Assembly: GCA_021845725.1 (NCBI GenBank)
Contig: JAJZVL010000027.1
Location: forward strand, 1 to 33,413
Direction of reading: 5' to 3'
Origin: Actinomycetes bacterium
Lineage (GTDB): Bacteria; Actinomycetota; Acidimicrobiia; Acidimicrobiales; RAAP-2
Length of the DNA: 33,413 nucleotides
In this document: in pieces, positions 7,557 through 15,352 of the stretch
How the letters are laid out: each line of letters begins with the position of its first letter
Numbering within the stretch: position 1 is the stretch's first letter
The notes under the pieces: model-generated
The model's input: the letters and a program-made list of their open reading frames with translations, nothing else
What the model was told of the DNA's origin: nothing
Database searches by the model: none
Position numbers and translations under genes: made by a program

Positions 7557-9584
7557 CTACCCGAGCCCACCCGCGGGCGTTCGATCCGACGCCGGCGCTG
7601 CCTCCGCCGTCGGCGCCCGATCGTCGCCGACCTGCTTGCCCAGCTGGGGGATCGCGGCGAGCAGTCCCTGGGTGTAAGGGCTCTTGGGACGGCTGAGCAC
7701 CTCTTCGGTCGGGCCCTCCTCGACCACCTTGCCGCGGTAGAGCACGACGACCCGGTTGCATAGGTGCCGTACGACACCGATGTCGTGCGAGATGAACACC
7801 ACCGTGAGGGCGAACCGACCGATCAGCTCGGCGAACAGGTTGAGGATCTGCGCACGCACCGAGACGTCGAGCGCGCTCACGGCTTCGTCCGCGACGAGCA
7901 CCTTGGGGCGCGGAGCGAGCGCCCGGGCGATCGCGACGCGTTGGCGCTGACCACCGGACAGTTGGTGCGGGTACCGCCGACCCGTGTCGCGCGACAGGCG
8001 CACCGCCTCGAGCAGCTCGGCGACGCGCTGGCGGTGGTCACCCTCGACGCCGAGCGCGTGCAACGGCTCGGCGATGATGTCGCGCACGCGCATACGCGGA
8101 TCGAGCGAGCCCAGCGGGTCCTGGAAAACGACCTGCACCTCGCGCCGCATCGCTCGCAGCGCACGCTCGGGGCTGCCGTCGATGCGTGCGGCCCTGAAGC
8201 GCACTTCCCCACTGGTCGGGCGGTCGAGACCGAGCAGGATGCGCGCGAGGGTGGACTTGCCTGATCCGGATTCGCCGACGATCCCGAGGACGTCTCCTTC
8301 GAGGACGACCAGATCGACCCCGTCGAGCGCACGGATGAGCCCTGCCGGTGGCTCCCCGCCCTGGCGCGCGAGCTCCGGGCGGTACAGCTTCACGAGGTTC
8401 TCGCACTCGAGGATCCGGGTAGCGCCATCGTCGCACGAGGAGACGGGCTGCGCGGCATGGCCTCCCGGCCGCGACCACTCCGGCGAGGCATGCTCGTAAC
8501 CGGGCGTCGCAGCCTGCGCGAGCACCGCAGGTTCGGGGCGGCCAGGCTCGAGGGCGACGTCTGTACGCCCAGCCCCTCCGCTCGTCTCGAGCGCACGGAA
8601 CGGCACTGCGAATGCGGGCAGCGGATGCCAGCACGCCACGTCGTGCCCGGCCACGATCATCTCCAGGCGAGGCTCCTCCAGGCACTTCGGGGTCGCCCGT
8701 CCACAGCGCGCGCGGAAGGGGCAGCCGGCGATCCGGCTTGCCGCCGCGGCACCCGGCGCGGTTCCCGGGATGGTCGGCAGAGGCTGCAGCCGTCGGACGG
8801 GAGCGCTCGACACCCCCCCGAGTGACGCGCTCGTGGCCACCAGGCCGGCGGTGTAGGGATGGCGTGGGTGCGCGAGGACGTCGTCGACCGCCGCCCGCTC
8901 GACCACCCGGCCGCAGTACATCACCATCACTCGCTCGCAGATGCCCGAGACGACAGCGAGGTCGTGGCTGATGAGGAGCAGCGCCATCTGCTCCGCACGG
9001 ACCAAGCCGTCGAGAAGCCGCAGTACCCGGTCTTGGACCGTCACGTCGAGCGCGGTCGTCGGCTCGTCGGCGAGGAGGAGCACCGGATGGTTGGCGATGG
9101 CCATCGCGAGCACGACCCGCTGGCGCTGGCCGCCGGAGAGCTCGTGAGGGTAGGCACGAAGGACCGCACGGGGATCGTGGATCTCCACGCGTGCGAGCAA
9201 GCGGGCCGCCTCCTCCTTCGCCTCGGCTCGCGAGACGGTCTTGTGGATGGTGAGGCTCTCGGCGATCTGCTTGCCGACGCGCATGAGCGGGTTGAGGGCG
9301 GACATGGGCTCTTGGAACACCATCGCCACACGCCTGCCCCTCAGGCTGGAGCGTGCCCGCTCGGAGATTCGCGCAAGGTCGCGATCTTCGAACCGGATGC
9401 TGCCCGTCGACGAGAGGCCCCGCGGCAGCAGCTGCATCACGCCGAGCGCGGTCAGCGACTTGCCGCTCCCGGACTCCCCGATGAGCCCAACCCGCTCACC
9501 TGCGCCGACCGACAGGTCGATGCCGTCCACCAGGCGGGCGCCAGCTGAGGAGATGACCAGGTCCTCGACGTCGAGCAGGCTCAT
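7557..9584 (-). CDS. Fused dual ATPase of peptide ABC transporter (DppD-DppF in one chain)
   Basis: One 675-residue cytoplasmic protein with two complete ABC ATPase modules that energises the importer encoded upstream. Module 1 has Walker A GESGSGKS (36-43), signature LSGGQRQ (149-155) and Walker B LLLADEP (169-175). It is followed by the oligopeptide C-terminal extension with Cys288, Cys294, Cys301 and Cys318. A low-complexity linker (about 325-390) leads to module 2 with Walker A at 437-444, LSGGQRQ at 542-548 and VLVADEA at 562-568. In module 2 Ala replaces Pro after the Walker B Glu. The second module also carries the HPYTxGL-like SPYTQGLL segment. The start ATG overlaps the permease stop by one base (TGATG). 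The frame stays open upstream, but that part is out of phase with the permease gene and is not coding. Confidence 0.93.
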   Translation of the reverse strand: MSLLDVEDLVISSAGARLVDGIDLSVGAGERVGLIGESGSGKSLTALGVMQLLPRGLSSTGSIRFEDRDLARISERARSSLRGRRVAMVFQEPMSALNPLMRVGKQIAESLTIHKTVSRAEAKEEAARLLARVEIHDPRAVLRAYPHELSGGQRQRVVLAMAIANHPVLLLADEPTTALDVTVQDRVLRLLDGLVRAEQMALLLISHDLAVVSGICERVMVMYCGRVVERAAVDDVLAHPRHPYTAGLVATSASLGGVSSAPVRRLQPLPTIPGTAPGAAAASRIAGCPFRARCGRATPKCLEEPRLEMIVAGHDVACWHPLPAFAVPFRALETSGGAGRTDVALEPGRPEPAVLAQAATPGYEHASPEWSRPGGHAAQPVSSCDDGATRILECENLVKLYRPELARQGGEPPAGLIRALDGVDLVVLEGDVLGIVGESGSGKSTLARILLGLDRPTSGEVRFRAARIDGSPERALRAMRREVQVVFQDPLGSLDPRMRVRDIIAEPLHALGVEGDHRQRVAELLEAVRLSRDTGRRYPHQLSGGQRQRVAIARALAPRPKVLVADEAVSALDVSVRAQILNLFAELIGRFALTVVFISHDIGVVRHLCNRVVVLYRGKVVEEGPTEEVLSRPKSPYTQGLLAAIPQLGKQVGDDRAPTAEAAPASDRTPAGGLG

Positions 9585-10489
9585 CAGCGATCGCGCCGCC
9601 TTGGGTCGAAGACGTCGCGCAGGCCGTCGCCGAGGAGGTTGAAGCCGAGCACGCACAGTGCGATCGTCACCGCAGGCCACACCACGAGCAGCGGATCTGT
9701 CCCCATGTAGCGCTGGGCCTCTTCGAGCATGAGGCCCCATGAGGCACCCGGGGGTGGGGCGCCCAGCCCGAGGTAGGTGAGCGCGGCGTCGGCAAGCACC
9801 GCGACGGAGAGCAGGAGGGTCATCTGGGTGATGAGGAGAGGCGCGATGTTCGGCAGGACGTGGCGGCGCAGGATCCTCGTCCTCGAGACCCCGCAGGCGC
9901 GCGCCGCTGAGACGTAGTCCAAGCTCAGGACCCCGAGCGCGCCGCTGCGGGTGACCCGGGCGAAGACCGGGACGAAGGCGAGGGCGACTGCCCCCATGAC
10001 CGTCAGCGTCGATCCGCCGAAGTCGGTCGCGAGCACGACGGCGACGAGCAGTGCCGGGAAGGCATAGACCAGGTCGGCCAGCCGCAGGACCAGCTGGCCT
10101 GGCAGCCCGCCCCGCTGGGCGGCGTAGAGCCCTGCGGGGATGCCAATCGCAGCGGCCCCGAGGACCGAGACCACGCCGGCGTACAAGGTGGCGTCCGTCC
10201 CGCTCATGAGCCTGCTCAAGACGTCGCGGCCGTACTGGTCGGTGCCGAGGAGGTGCTGCGCGCTCGGACCGGCGAAGGTGGCCGCCATGTTGATCGCGAG
10301 CGGGTTGTACGGCGTCCACACGACAGAGACGATCGCGACCACGATCACTGCTGCGGAGATCACGGACCCGACCACCGCCGAGGGGCTGTGGCGCCAGCGG
10401 TGCCACACGCTCGGCTCACCTGTGATCTCCCCGTCGGAGACGGGCTCGGCGCCTGTGATCGCGTCGAGACGGACCGGCAGGATGCTCAT
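9584..10489 (-). CDS. Peptide ABC transporter permease, DppC type
   Basis: 301-residue inner-membrane permease. It has the classic sequence of the family: LGTDQYGRDVLSRLMSG after the first membrane helix, and an EAA loop in the second half (AARACGVSRTRILRRHVLPN). It ends in LGDGLRDVFDPRRRDR, close to the usual GDGLRDxLDPR. The start ATG overlaps the stop of the preceding permease (ATGA at 10489-10486) and its own stop overlaps the ATPase start, so all subunits of this transporter are translationally coupled. It is more canonical than the partial DppC-type protein at the left window edge, so the two transporters are not a recent duplication. Confidence 0.94.
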   Translation of the reverse strand: MSILPVRLDAITGAEPVSDGEITGEPSVWHRWRHSPSAVVGSVISAAVIVVAIVSVVWTPYNPLAINMAATFAGPSAQHLLGTDQYGRDVLSRLMSGTDATLYAGVVSVLGAAAIGIPAGLYAAQRGGLPGQLVLRLADLVYAFPALLVAVVLATDFGGSTLTVMGAVALAFVPVFARVTRSGALGVLSLDYVSAARACGVSRTRILRRHVLPNIAPLLITQMTLLLSVAVLADAALTYLGLGAPPPGASWGLMLEEAQRYMGTDPLLVVWPAVTIALCVLGFNLLGDGLRDVFDPRRRDR

Positions 10490-11430
10490 CGCTCCCGCGC
10501 GATTCGTGGGTCGAGGGAGTGGTAGAGGATGTCCACCGCGAAGTTGACGACGAGGACCACCGCGGCGACCAGCAAGACGATGTCCTCGACCACGATGAGG
10601 TCCCGGTTCTCCACCGATTGGAGCAGGAGGGTCCCCATCCCCGGAAGGGTGAAGACGTTCTCGATGATGACTGCCCCCACCACGAGCCCCGCGAGCTCGA
10701 GGCCGAGCACGGTGAGCACGGGCACGGCGACGTTGCGCAGCCCATGGCGCACGAGGGCTCTGCCCGGCGTGAGACCCTTCGCCCTCGCGGTCCGCAGGTA
10801 GTCGGAAGAGAGCACGTCCAACACCGCGGTGCGAACGTATCGACCGACGATCGCCCCCTCCACGACTCCCAGCGCGACGGCGGGCAGCACCAGGGATCGC
10901 AGCGCGCCGGTCGGGTCCGACCAGCCTGTGAAGCCCCCGGTAGGCAGCAGGTGCAACTCCACCCCCACCACGACGATGAGCAGGATCCCGAGCACGAAGC
11001 TCGGCACGGCGATGCCGATCTGGTTCAGGACGGAGGCGGCGACGCCGCTCGCGCGCCGGGACCTGACGGCAGAGAAGACGCCGAGTGGCACGGCCACGAC
11101 CAAGCCGACGAGCAGCCCCAGGCCCACGAGTGGCCCGGTCACCTCGAGAGCGCTGCCGAGCTCGCTCGCGATCGGCTGCCCCGAGATGTACGACGTGCCG
11201 AGGTGCCCTGAGACGATCCCGCCGACCCAGTCGACGTACTGACGCCAGATCGGCTTGTCGAGACCGAGCTTGTCGGTGAGCGCGCGTACCGCGCTCGGCG
11301 TCGCCTGCGTGCCCAGGATGACCTCGGCGGGCTTGCCAGGCAGGATCGCGAGCACGACGAAGACGATCACCGAGGCGGCCGCCAGCGTCACGAGGAGCAG
11401 AACGACTCGGCGTAGGAGGTACCGGGTCAG
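10486..11430 (-). CDS. Peptide ABC transporter permease, DppB type (apparent CTG start)
   Basis: Inner-membrane permease of the second peptide importer. From a GTG at 11391 the protein would have 301 residues but would lose half of the conserved first helix. In the same frame, 13 codons upstream, CTG at 11430-11428 gives LTRYLLRRVVLLLVTL, the standard DppB N-terminus. That CTG is preceded at six bases by AAGGAG. No ATG, GTG or TTG lies between. I therefore take CTG as the likely start (314 residues). The EAA loop (RTARAKGLTPGRALVRHGLRN) and LPGMGTLLLQSV are present, and the end SLDPRIARER is typical. It overlaps the DppC-type gene by ATGA. Confidence 0.88.
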   Translation of the reverse strand: MTRYLLRRVVLLLVTLAAASVIVFVVLAILPGKPAEVILGTQATPSAVRALTDKLGLDKPIWRQYVDWVGGIVSGHLGTSYISGQPIASELGSALEVTGPLVGLGLLVGLVVAVPLGVFSAVRSRRASGVAASVLNQIGIAVPSFVLGILLIVVVGVELHLLPTGGFTGWSDPTGALRSLVLPAVALGVVEGAIVGRYVRTAVLDVLSSDYLRTARAKGLTPGRALVRHGLRNVAVPVLTVLGLELAGLVVGAVIIENVFTLPGMGTLLLQSVENRDLIVVEDIVLLVAAVVLVVNFAVDILYHSLDPRIARER

Positions 11431-11452
11431 CGCCCGCTCCTTCCCTGGGATC

Positions 11453-11488
11453 TCCCTCCGGGCGTCAGGGTCCCTCGGGGCGTCAGGA
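11453..11488. repeat. Imperfect 18-bp tandem duplication at a gene junction
   Basis: Two adjacent 18-base copies (11453-11470 and 11471-11488) match at 16 of 18 positions. The core is TCCCTCsGGGCGTCAGG. The second copy contains the stop codon of the binding-protein gene (11483-11485), the first lies in the spacer before the permease. It has slightly lengthened the spacer between the two coupled genes. Confidence 0.7.
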
Positions 11489-13072
11489 GGTGAAGCCGAG
11501 GCGGCGCTCCTGCGCGCTCAGCTTGCCTCCGATCTGGAGGGCTGAGAGCTGGAACGACTCGGACAGGGACCCATGCGGAAGGCCGACGATGTCCCGCTTG
11601 GCCACGGTGATCTCTGGCAGGTTGAAGAACCATACGTTCACCGCCTGGTGGGCGATCAGGGTCTCCGCTTTCTCGTAGTCCGCCACCCACTGCGCCTGGG
11701 TGGGAGCCTCGTTCCCCTCGGTGAGCAGCGCTGTGACCTCTCGGGTGTCGGCATAGTGCCAGTAGTACTTCGGGTTCGTGTAGTTGGAGATGTCGCGTGC
11801 CTCTGCGTGGTCGATGATCGTCGACTGGAAGTCGCCGGCCTCGAACACCTGGCTCAGCCACAGTGGCCACTGGATGTTCGACAGTGTGACATCGATCCCG
11901 ACCTGCTTCAGCTCGGCCGCCACGACGGGGCCGTCCGCCTTGGCGTAGGGGTACGGCGGCAGCACGAGGGCGAGCCGGAAGCCGTGCGGGTAGCCGGCCT
12001 CGGCAAGGAGCTTCTTCGCCTTCTTGATGCTGTGCGGGTAGAGGTTCGCCAGCTTCGGCAGGAAGTAGGGATCACCTGGCACCGAGTCGCTGCCGATGAT
12101 GCGCCCGTAGCCCGCCTCTGCAGCCTGGTTCATCGCCTTCTTTGTCAACGCGTAGGAGATGGCCTGACGGACGAGCTGCTTCCTGAGCGGCCCGTACGCG
12201 TCGTTCAAGGTGAGCTGGACCTTGCCGCTCGTCGGGCCGATGTCCACGCTGAAGCCGGCGGACTCGAGCGAGCGCACGCTCTGGGGGACCGGCAGGTTGT
12301 CGATGATGTCGATCTGGCCACCTCGGAGCGCCGAGATCTCGGCGTTGGGTGTCGAGAAGTACCGGAACTCCACCTTCGCCACCTTGGGGGCGGGACCCCA
12401 GTAATGGGGGTTCCTCACCAGCGTCACGCTGTAGTTCGGCACGTAGCTCGTGAAGGCGAACGGGCCGGTCCCCACCGGGTGCGTCGCGATGCTGGCGACT
12501 GCGGAGGGATCGAGGATCTCACCGTTGCTGTACGCGGCCAACGTGTAGAGCCACTCCCAGTCGCGGTGGGCGAGGGTCACGACGACCTTGTCGGACCCCG
12601 ACGCGACGGCGGACTTCACGAGCCCTGTCCACAGGTCCTTGTACGGGTACTGGGACCCGGGCGAGACCACCCGGTCGATGCTGTAGACGACGTCGGCGGC
12701 GGTGAGCGGGTCGCCGTTGGAGAACGTGACGCCGCGGCGCAGCGTGAAGGTGTACACGGTGCCTGTCTTCGACAGGGTCCACGAGGACGCAAGTACGGGC
12801 ACGATCTTCCCGTTGGGCGAGAGCTGGGCGAGGTGCTGGTAGACGTTGTAGTCGAACACCTCGTCGATCGCCGCGGCGGCGTTCGAGGTGGGATCGAGCG
12901 ATGGCGGTGCGACCGAGGAGCCGATCACGATGCTCGAGTCGTTGGCGGCCTTGGTCGCAGCCGACGCCGGTGCTGCAGCCCACAGGCTCGCCACCGCACC
13001 GACGCACAGGAGGGTGCCGATGCGGCCGAGCAGCCCCACGACCCCGCGGCCCCGACTGCCTCTTCTCGCCAT
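11483..13072 (-). CDS. Peptide ABC transporter substrate-binding protein (family 5)
   Basis: Exported solute-binding protein of the DppA family, 529 residues, typical length. Start ATG at 13072 is chosen because GGGAGGGAG precedes it and the product begins with a clean signal peptide: MARRGSRGRG, a hydrophobic core, then AAAPASAA with probable cleavage near residue 38. There is no lipobox Cys at the cleavage site. Family features follow: PPSLDPTSNAAAAIDE, FTLRRGVTFSNGDPLTAADV, and GTGPFAF. It is the first gene of the second transporter operon, driven by a strong promoter at 13144-13172, and lies just past the 3' end of the GntR-type regulator. Sequence differs clearly from the other binding protein, so the two importers probably take different compounds. 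Confidence 0.93.
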   Translation of the reverse strand: MARRGSRGRGVVGLLGRIGTLLCVGAVASLWAAAPASAATKAANDSSIVIGSSVAPPSLDPTSNAAAAIDEVFDYNVYQHLAQLSPNGKIVPVLASSWTLSKTGTVYTFTLRRGVTFSNGDPLTAADVVYSIDRVVSPGSQYPYKDLWTGLVKSAVASGSDKVVVTLAHRDWEWLYTLAAYSNGEILDPSAVASIATHPVGTGPFAFTSYVPNYSVTLVRNPHYWGPAPKVAKVEFRYFSTPNAEISALRGGQIDIIDNLPVPQSVRSLESAGFSVDIGPTSGKVQLTLNDAYGPLRKQLVRQAISYALTKKAMNQAAEAGYGRIIGSDSVPGDPYFLPKLANLYPHSIKKAKKLLAEAGYPHGFRLALVLPPYPYAKADGPVVAAELKQVGIDVTLSNIQWPLWLSQVFEAGDFQSTIIDHAEARDISNYTNPKYYWHYADTREVTALLTEGNEAPTQAQWVADYEKAETLIAHQAVNVWFFNLPEITVAKRDIVGLPHGSLSESFQLSALQIGGKLSAQERRLGFTS

Positions 13073-13143
13073 GAGCTCCCTCCCCGTTTCCCCTCGCTGC
13101 GCGCGCACGTGGGGTGCCAGCAGCAACGTCACACGTTCGTAAT

Positions 13144-13172
13144 ATTTTACAAGAGCCGGCCGCGGATGTCAA
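13144..13172 (-). promoter_or_regulatory. Strong sigma-70-type promoter of the second ABC operon
   Basis: On the minus strand a perfect TTGACA (13167-13172) is separated by exactly 17 bases from TAAAAT (13144-13149, 5 of 6 consensus). The -10 box lies about 72 bases upstream of the binding-protein ATG. This short AT-rich patch stands out in a GC-rich window. Confidence 0.72.
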
Positions 13173-13182
13173 CTTGGTGACC

Positions 13183-13193
13183 TGGTCCGACAA
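13183..13193. promoter_or_regulatory. Candidate GntR/FCD operator upstream of the ABC promoter
   Basis: TGGTCCGACAA matches the general TGGTnnnACCA dyad of FadR/FCD-type regulators at 7 of 8 fixed bases. It ends one base before the regulator's stop codon and starts 10 bases upstream of the -35 box. A similar site lies at 14107-14117, in front of the divergent M20 operon. Function is inferred. Confidence 0.35.
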
Positions 13194-14039
13194 TCAGCCA
13201 AGTGCCTGCGCGTCGAGCAGCAGCCTCACCGCGGTGCGGTCCTCTGGAGGCAGCAGAACGCCGTAGTACTCGAAGAGGTTCTCTCGCGCGATGCGGCCCG
13301 CGCGGGGGGCGTCTTTGGCGCGGATGGCCTCGAGGACGTCCGCGTGGTGGAGGAGGCTCAGCTCCATGGTCGAGGTGCCCTCCTGCGAGCCCGCGATCTT
13401 CGAGGCGATCATGCCGAGCACGACGTCGTGCACCACCTCGTTGAACATCTGGATGAGCGCGTTGCCGCTGGCCTGGGCCACGAGCGCGTGGAAGCGCACG
13501 TCGGCGGCGCTGAAGGCTTCGTACCCTCGGGGCATCGCTGCTCGCATCTCCTCGAGCGCCGTCTCCATCGCCACGAGGTCCTCGTGGGTCCGCAGGCGCG
13601 CCGCGAGCATGTTCGCCGAGCTCTCCATGAGCATGCGGAAGTGGATGAGGTCGACCAGTCGGACCCGCCGCCCCATCACCAGGCGGTCGACCGTCTTGCG
13701 CAGCGCGACGGTCGAGAGACCGAGCACCTCCGCGCCGTTCGGATTGCCCGGCCGTGACCTGACGAGGCCACTGCTCTCGAGCACCCGCATCGCCTCTCGC
13801 ACCGTCGAGCGGCTGACCGAGAACTGCGACATCATCTCGCGCTCGCTCGGCAGGAAGTCGCCGTCTCGAAGCCGACCCTCGACGATCGCCTCTTCGATCT
13901 GCTCGACGATGCGCTCGTAGGAGCGCACGGGACGAATCGGGCGGAAGCTGACATCGCCATGTCCCTCGAGCGTCGCCGATCCCGGCTTCGGCCCGGAGTC
14001 GTCGATGCGCTGGGGGTGACTGCGCGCCTGCCCTCTCAT
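13194..14039 (-). CDS. GntR-family transcriptional regulator (FadR/FCD subfamily)
   Basis: DNA-binding repressor-type protein, 281 residues from the ATG at 14039. The winged-helix domain spans about residues 38-105, with LPSEREMMSQFSVSRSTVREAM and LESSGLV typical of GntR. The C-terminal all-helical FCD ligand domain covers about 125-275. Asp180 and His184 (DVRFH) and a later HHADVLEAI segment match its usual metal/ligand residues. The start is uncertain: the N-terminal 35 residues are not conserved-looking. It lies between the second ABC operon (same strand, downstream) and the divergent M20-to-MBL operon, so it most likely controls both in response to a carboxylate pathway intermediate. Two similar dyads at 13183 and 14107 flank it. 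Confidence 0.9.
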   Translation of the reverse strand: MRGQARSHPQRIDDSGPKPGSATLEGHGDVSFRPIRPVRSYERIVEQIEEAIVEGRLRDGDFLPSEREMMSQFSVSRSTVREAMRVLESSGLVRSRPGNPNGAEVLGLSTVALRKTVDRLVMGRRVRLVDLIHFRMLMESSANMLAARLRTHEDLVAMETALEEMRAAMPRGYEAFSAADVRFHALVAQASGNALIQMFNEVVHDVVLGMIASKIAGSQEGTSTMELSLLHHADVLEAIRAKDAPRAGRIARENLFEYYGVLLPPEDRTAVRLLLDAQALG

Positions 14040-14106
14040 CTTCCTCGCCCCCTTGGCGTGAGGCCCGACACGCCGGCACGTCGTCGCTGAGTACTGCGTA
14101 GCATAC

Positions 14107-14117
14107 TGGCCGGACCA
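14107..14117. promoter_or_regulatory. Candidate GntR/FCD operator in the divergent M20/regulator region
   Basis: TGGCCGGACCA matches the TGGTnnnACCA dyad at 7 of 8 fixed bases and shares 11 of 15 bases with the surrounding sequence at 13182-13196. It lies 26 bases upstream of the M20 GTG start and about 70 bases upstream of the regulator gene, where it could repress both. Confidence 0.38.
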
Positions 14118-14142
14118 ACACCGGGAGGAAGGAAGGGAGCAC

Positions 14143-15351
14143 GTGCTCCACCAAGGCACTGCCCGAGACGTCGTGGTGCCCGAGAAGGAGGTGATCGAGC
14201 TCGCTCGAGAGCTCGTCCGATGTCGCTCGGTCTACGACCCCGAACGCGGAACGGACGAACGCTCCGCGGCGCGCCTGGTCGAGGATCGGATGCGGAGCTT
14301 CGGCTGGAGCGTCGAGGTGACCGAGGTCGCGCCCGGCCGGTCCAACGTCATCGCAACCCTGCCCGTGCACTCGCCGGGAAGGACGCTCGCCTTCGAGGGC
14401 CATCTCGACGTGGTGACCGCGGGAGACGAGACCGGCTGGTCCGTCAGCCCTTTCAGTGCCCAGCTCGTGGGCGATCGTCTCTACGGCCGGGGAGCCGCTG
14501 ACATGAAGGGGGGCGTCGCCGCCATGATCTACGGTGCCCGTGCCCTCGAGCTCGCCGGACCGTTCCCCGGCAGCGTGAAGGTCTGCGCCCTCGTCGACGA
14601 GGAGGGCATGATGGCTGGCGCCAAGCATGCCGCCGCGTCCGGCGCGCTCGACGCGGTGACAGGCATGATCGTCTGCGAGCCCGAGGGCGACGAGGTCTGC
14701 CCGAGCTCGAAGGGTGCGATCAGGCTCCGTCTCGAGGTGACCGGCGCCATGGCCCACGGCGCGATGCCCAAGCTCGGACACAGCCCGCTGCCGACCCTCG
14801 CGTCGTGCGTCGAGCACCTTCGCCGGATCGAGGCGCGTCTCCAGGGAGCGCACGGTCCACACCCCCAGCTCGGCGACCTCTACCTGACCCCTACCGCCCT
14901 CGTGGCCGGCTCGGCCCAGCAGATGAACGTCATCCCTGCGTCAGGGAGCCTCTACGTCGACGTTCGCACGATCCCGGGCGTCGACCATCGTTCGCTGGTC
15001 GAGGAGCTGTCCAGCGCGTTCGCGGAGATCGCACGCACCGAAGGCACGCAGGCCGCGCTCGAGGTCGTCGACGACCGTCCCCCCGTCGACACGCCGGAGG
15101 ACGACCGCGTGGTCCGCTGCGTGGTCGATGCGCACGAGCTCGAGACGGGATCGCGGCCGACCATCGGCGGGGTGCCAGGCACCACCGACGGCACGATCTT
15201 CACCCGGGACCTGCGGATTCCCACCGTGGTCTACGGACCGGGAGGAAAGTGGATCGCCCACCAGGTCGACGAGTTCGTGACCGTCGGCGAGATCGTCCGC
15301 TACGCACGCACCTACGCGCGTGCTGCGCGCCAGTTCCTGACGGAGCGCTGA
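14143..15351 (+). CDS. M20-family metallopeptidase / N-deacylase (ArgE/DapE-like)
   Basis: Zinc-dependent amide hydrolase of the M20 family, 402 residues, cytoplasmic; members release amino acids from N-acyl or dipeptide substrates (ArgE, DapE, carboxypeptidase G2). Visible catalytic residues are His87 in FEGHLDVV, Asp120 in GRGAADMKGG, the Glu pair 153-154 in VDEEG and Glu179 in VCEPEGDE. The last metal His lies in KWIAHQVDEF near the C-terminus. The dimerisation domain begins near LEVTGAMAHGAMP. The GTG start follows a purine-rich AGGAAGGAAGGGAG stretch. It is the first gene of the rightward operon; the next gene starts one base after its stop, so they are coupled. Substrate is unknown; context argues for an N-acylated or peptide-like catabolic intermediate. 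Confidence 0.9.
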   Translation: MLHQGTARDVVVPEKEVIELARELVRCRSVYDPERGTDERSAARLVEDRMRSFGWSVEVTEVAPGRSNVIATLPVHSPGRTLAFEGHLDVVTAGDETGWSVSPFSAQLVGDRLYGRGAADMKGGVAAMIYGARALELAGPFPGSVKVCALVDEEGMMAGAKHAAASGALDAVTGMIVCEPEGDEVCPSSKGAIRLRLEVTGAMAHGAMPKLGHSPLPTLASCVEHLRRIEARLQGAHGPHPQLGDLYLTPTALVAGSAQQMNVIPASGSLYVDVRTIPGVDHRSLVEELSSAFAEIARTEGTQAALEVVDDRPPVDTPEDDRVVRCVVDAHELETGSRPTIGGVPGTTDGTIFTRDLRIPTVVYGPGGKWIAHQVDEFVTVGEIVRYARTYARAARQFLTER

Positions 15352-15352
15352 G

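Noticed and set aside
5981-7696. 571-codon plus-strand frame opposite the gabD-like gene
   Set aside because: Antisense shadow; composition rich in His, Arg and Gly without domain motifs.
9585-10406. Upstream extension of the dual-ATPase frame
   Set aside because: This part is out of phase over the DppC-type permease; the ATG at 9584 with TGATG coupling is the real start.
11573-13180. 535-codon plus-strand frame opposite the second binding protein
   Set aside because: Antisense shadow; product has no membrane or domain signature, while the minus strand gives a full binding protein with signal peptide.
13147-14862. 571-codon minus-strand frame over the GntR and M20 genes
   Set aside because: Overlaps two clear genes in other frames; its translation is Arg-rich and lacks any motif.
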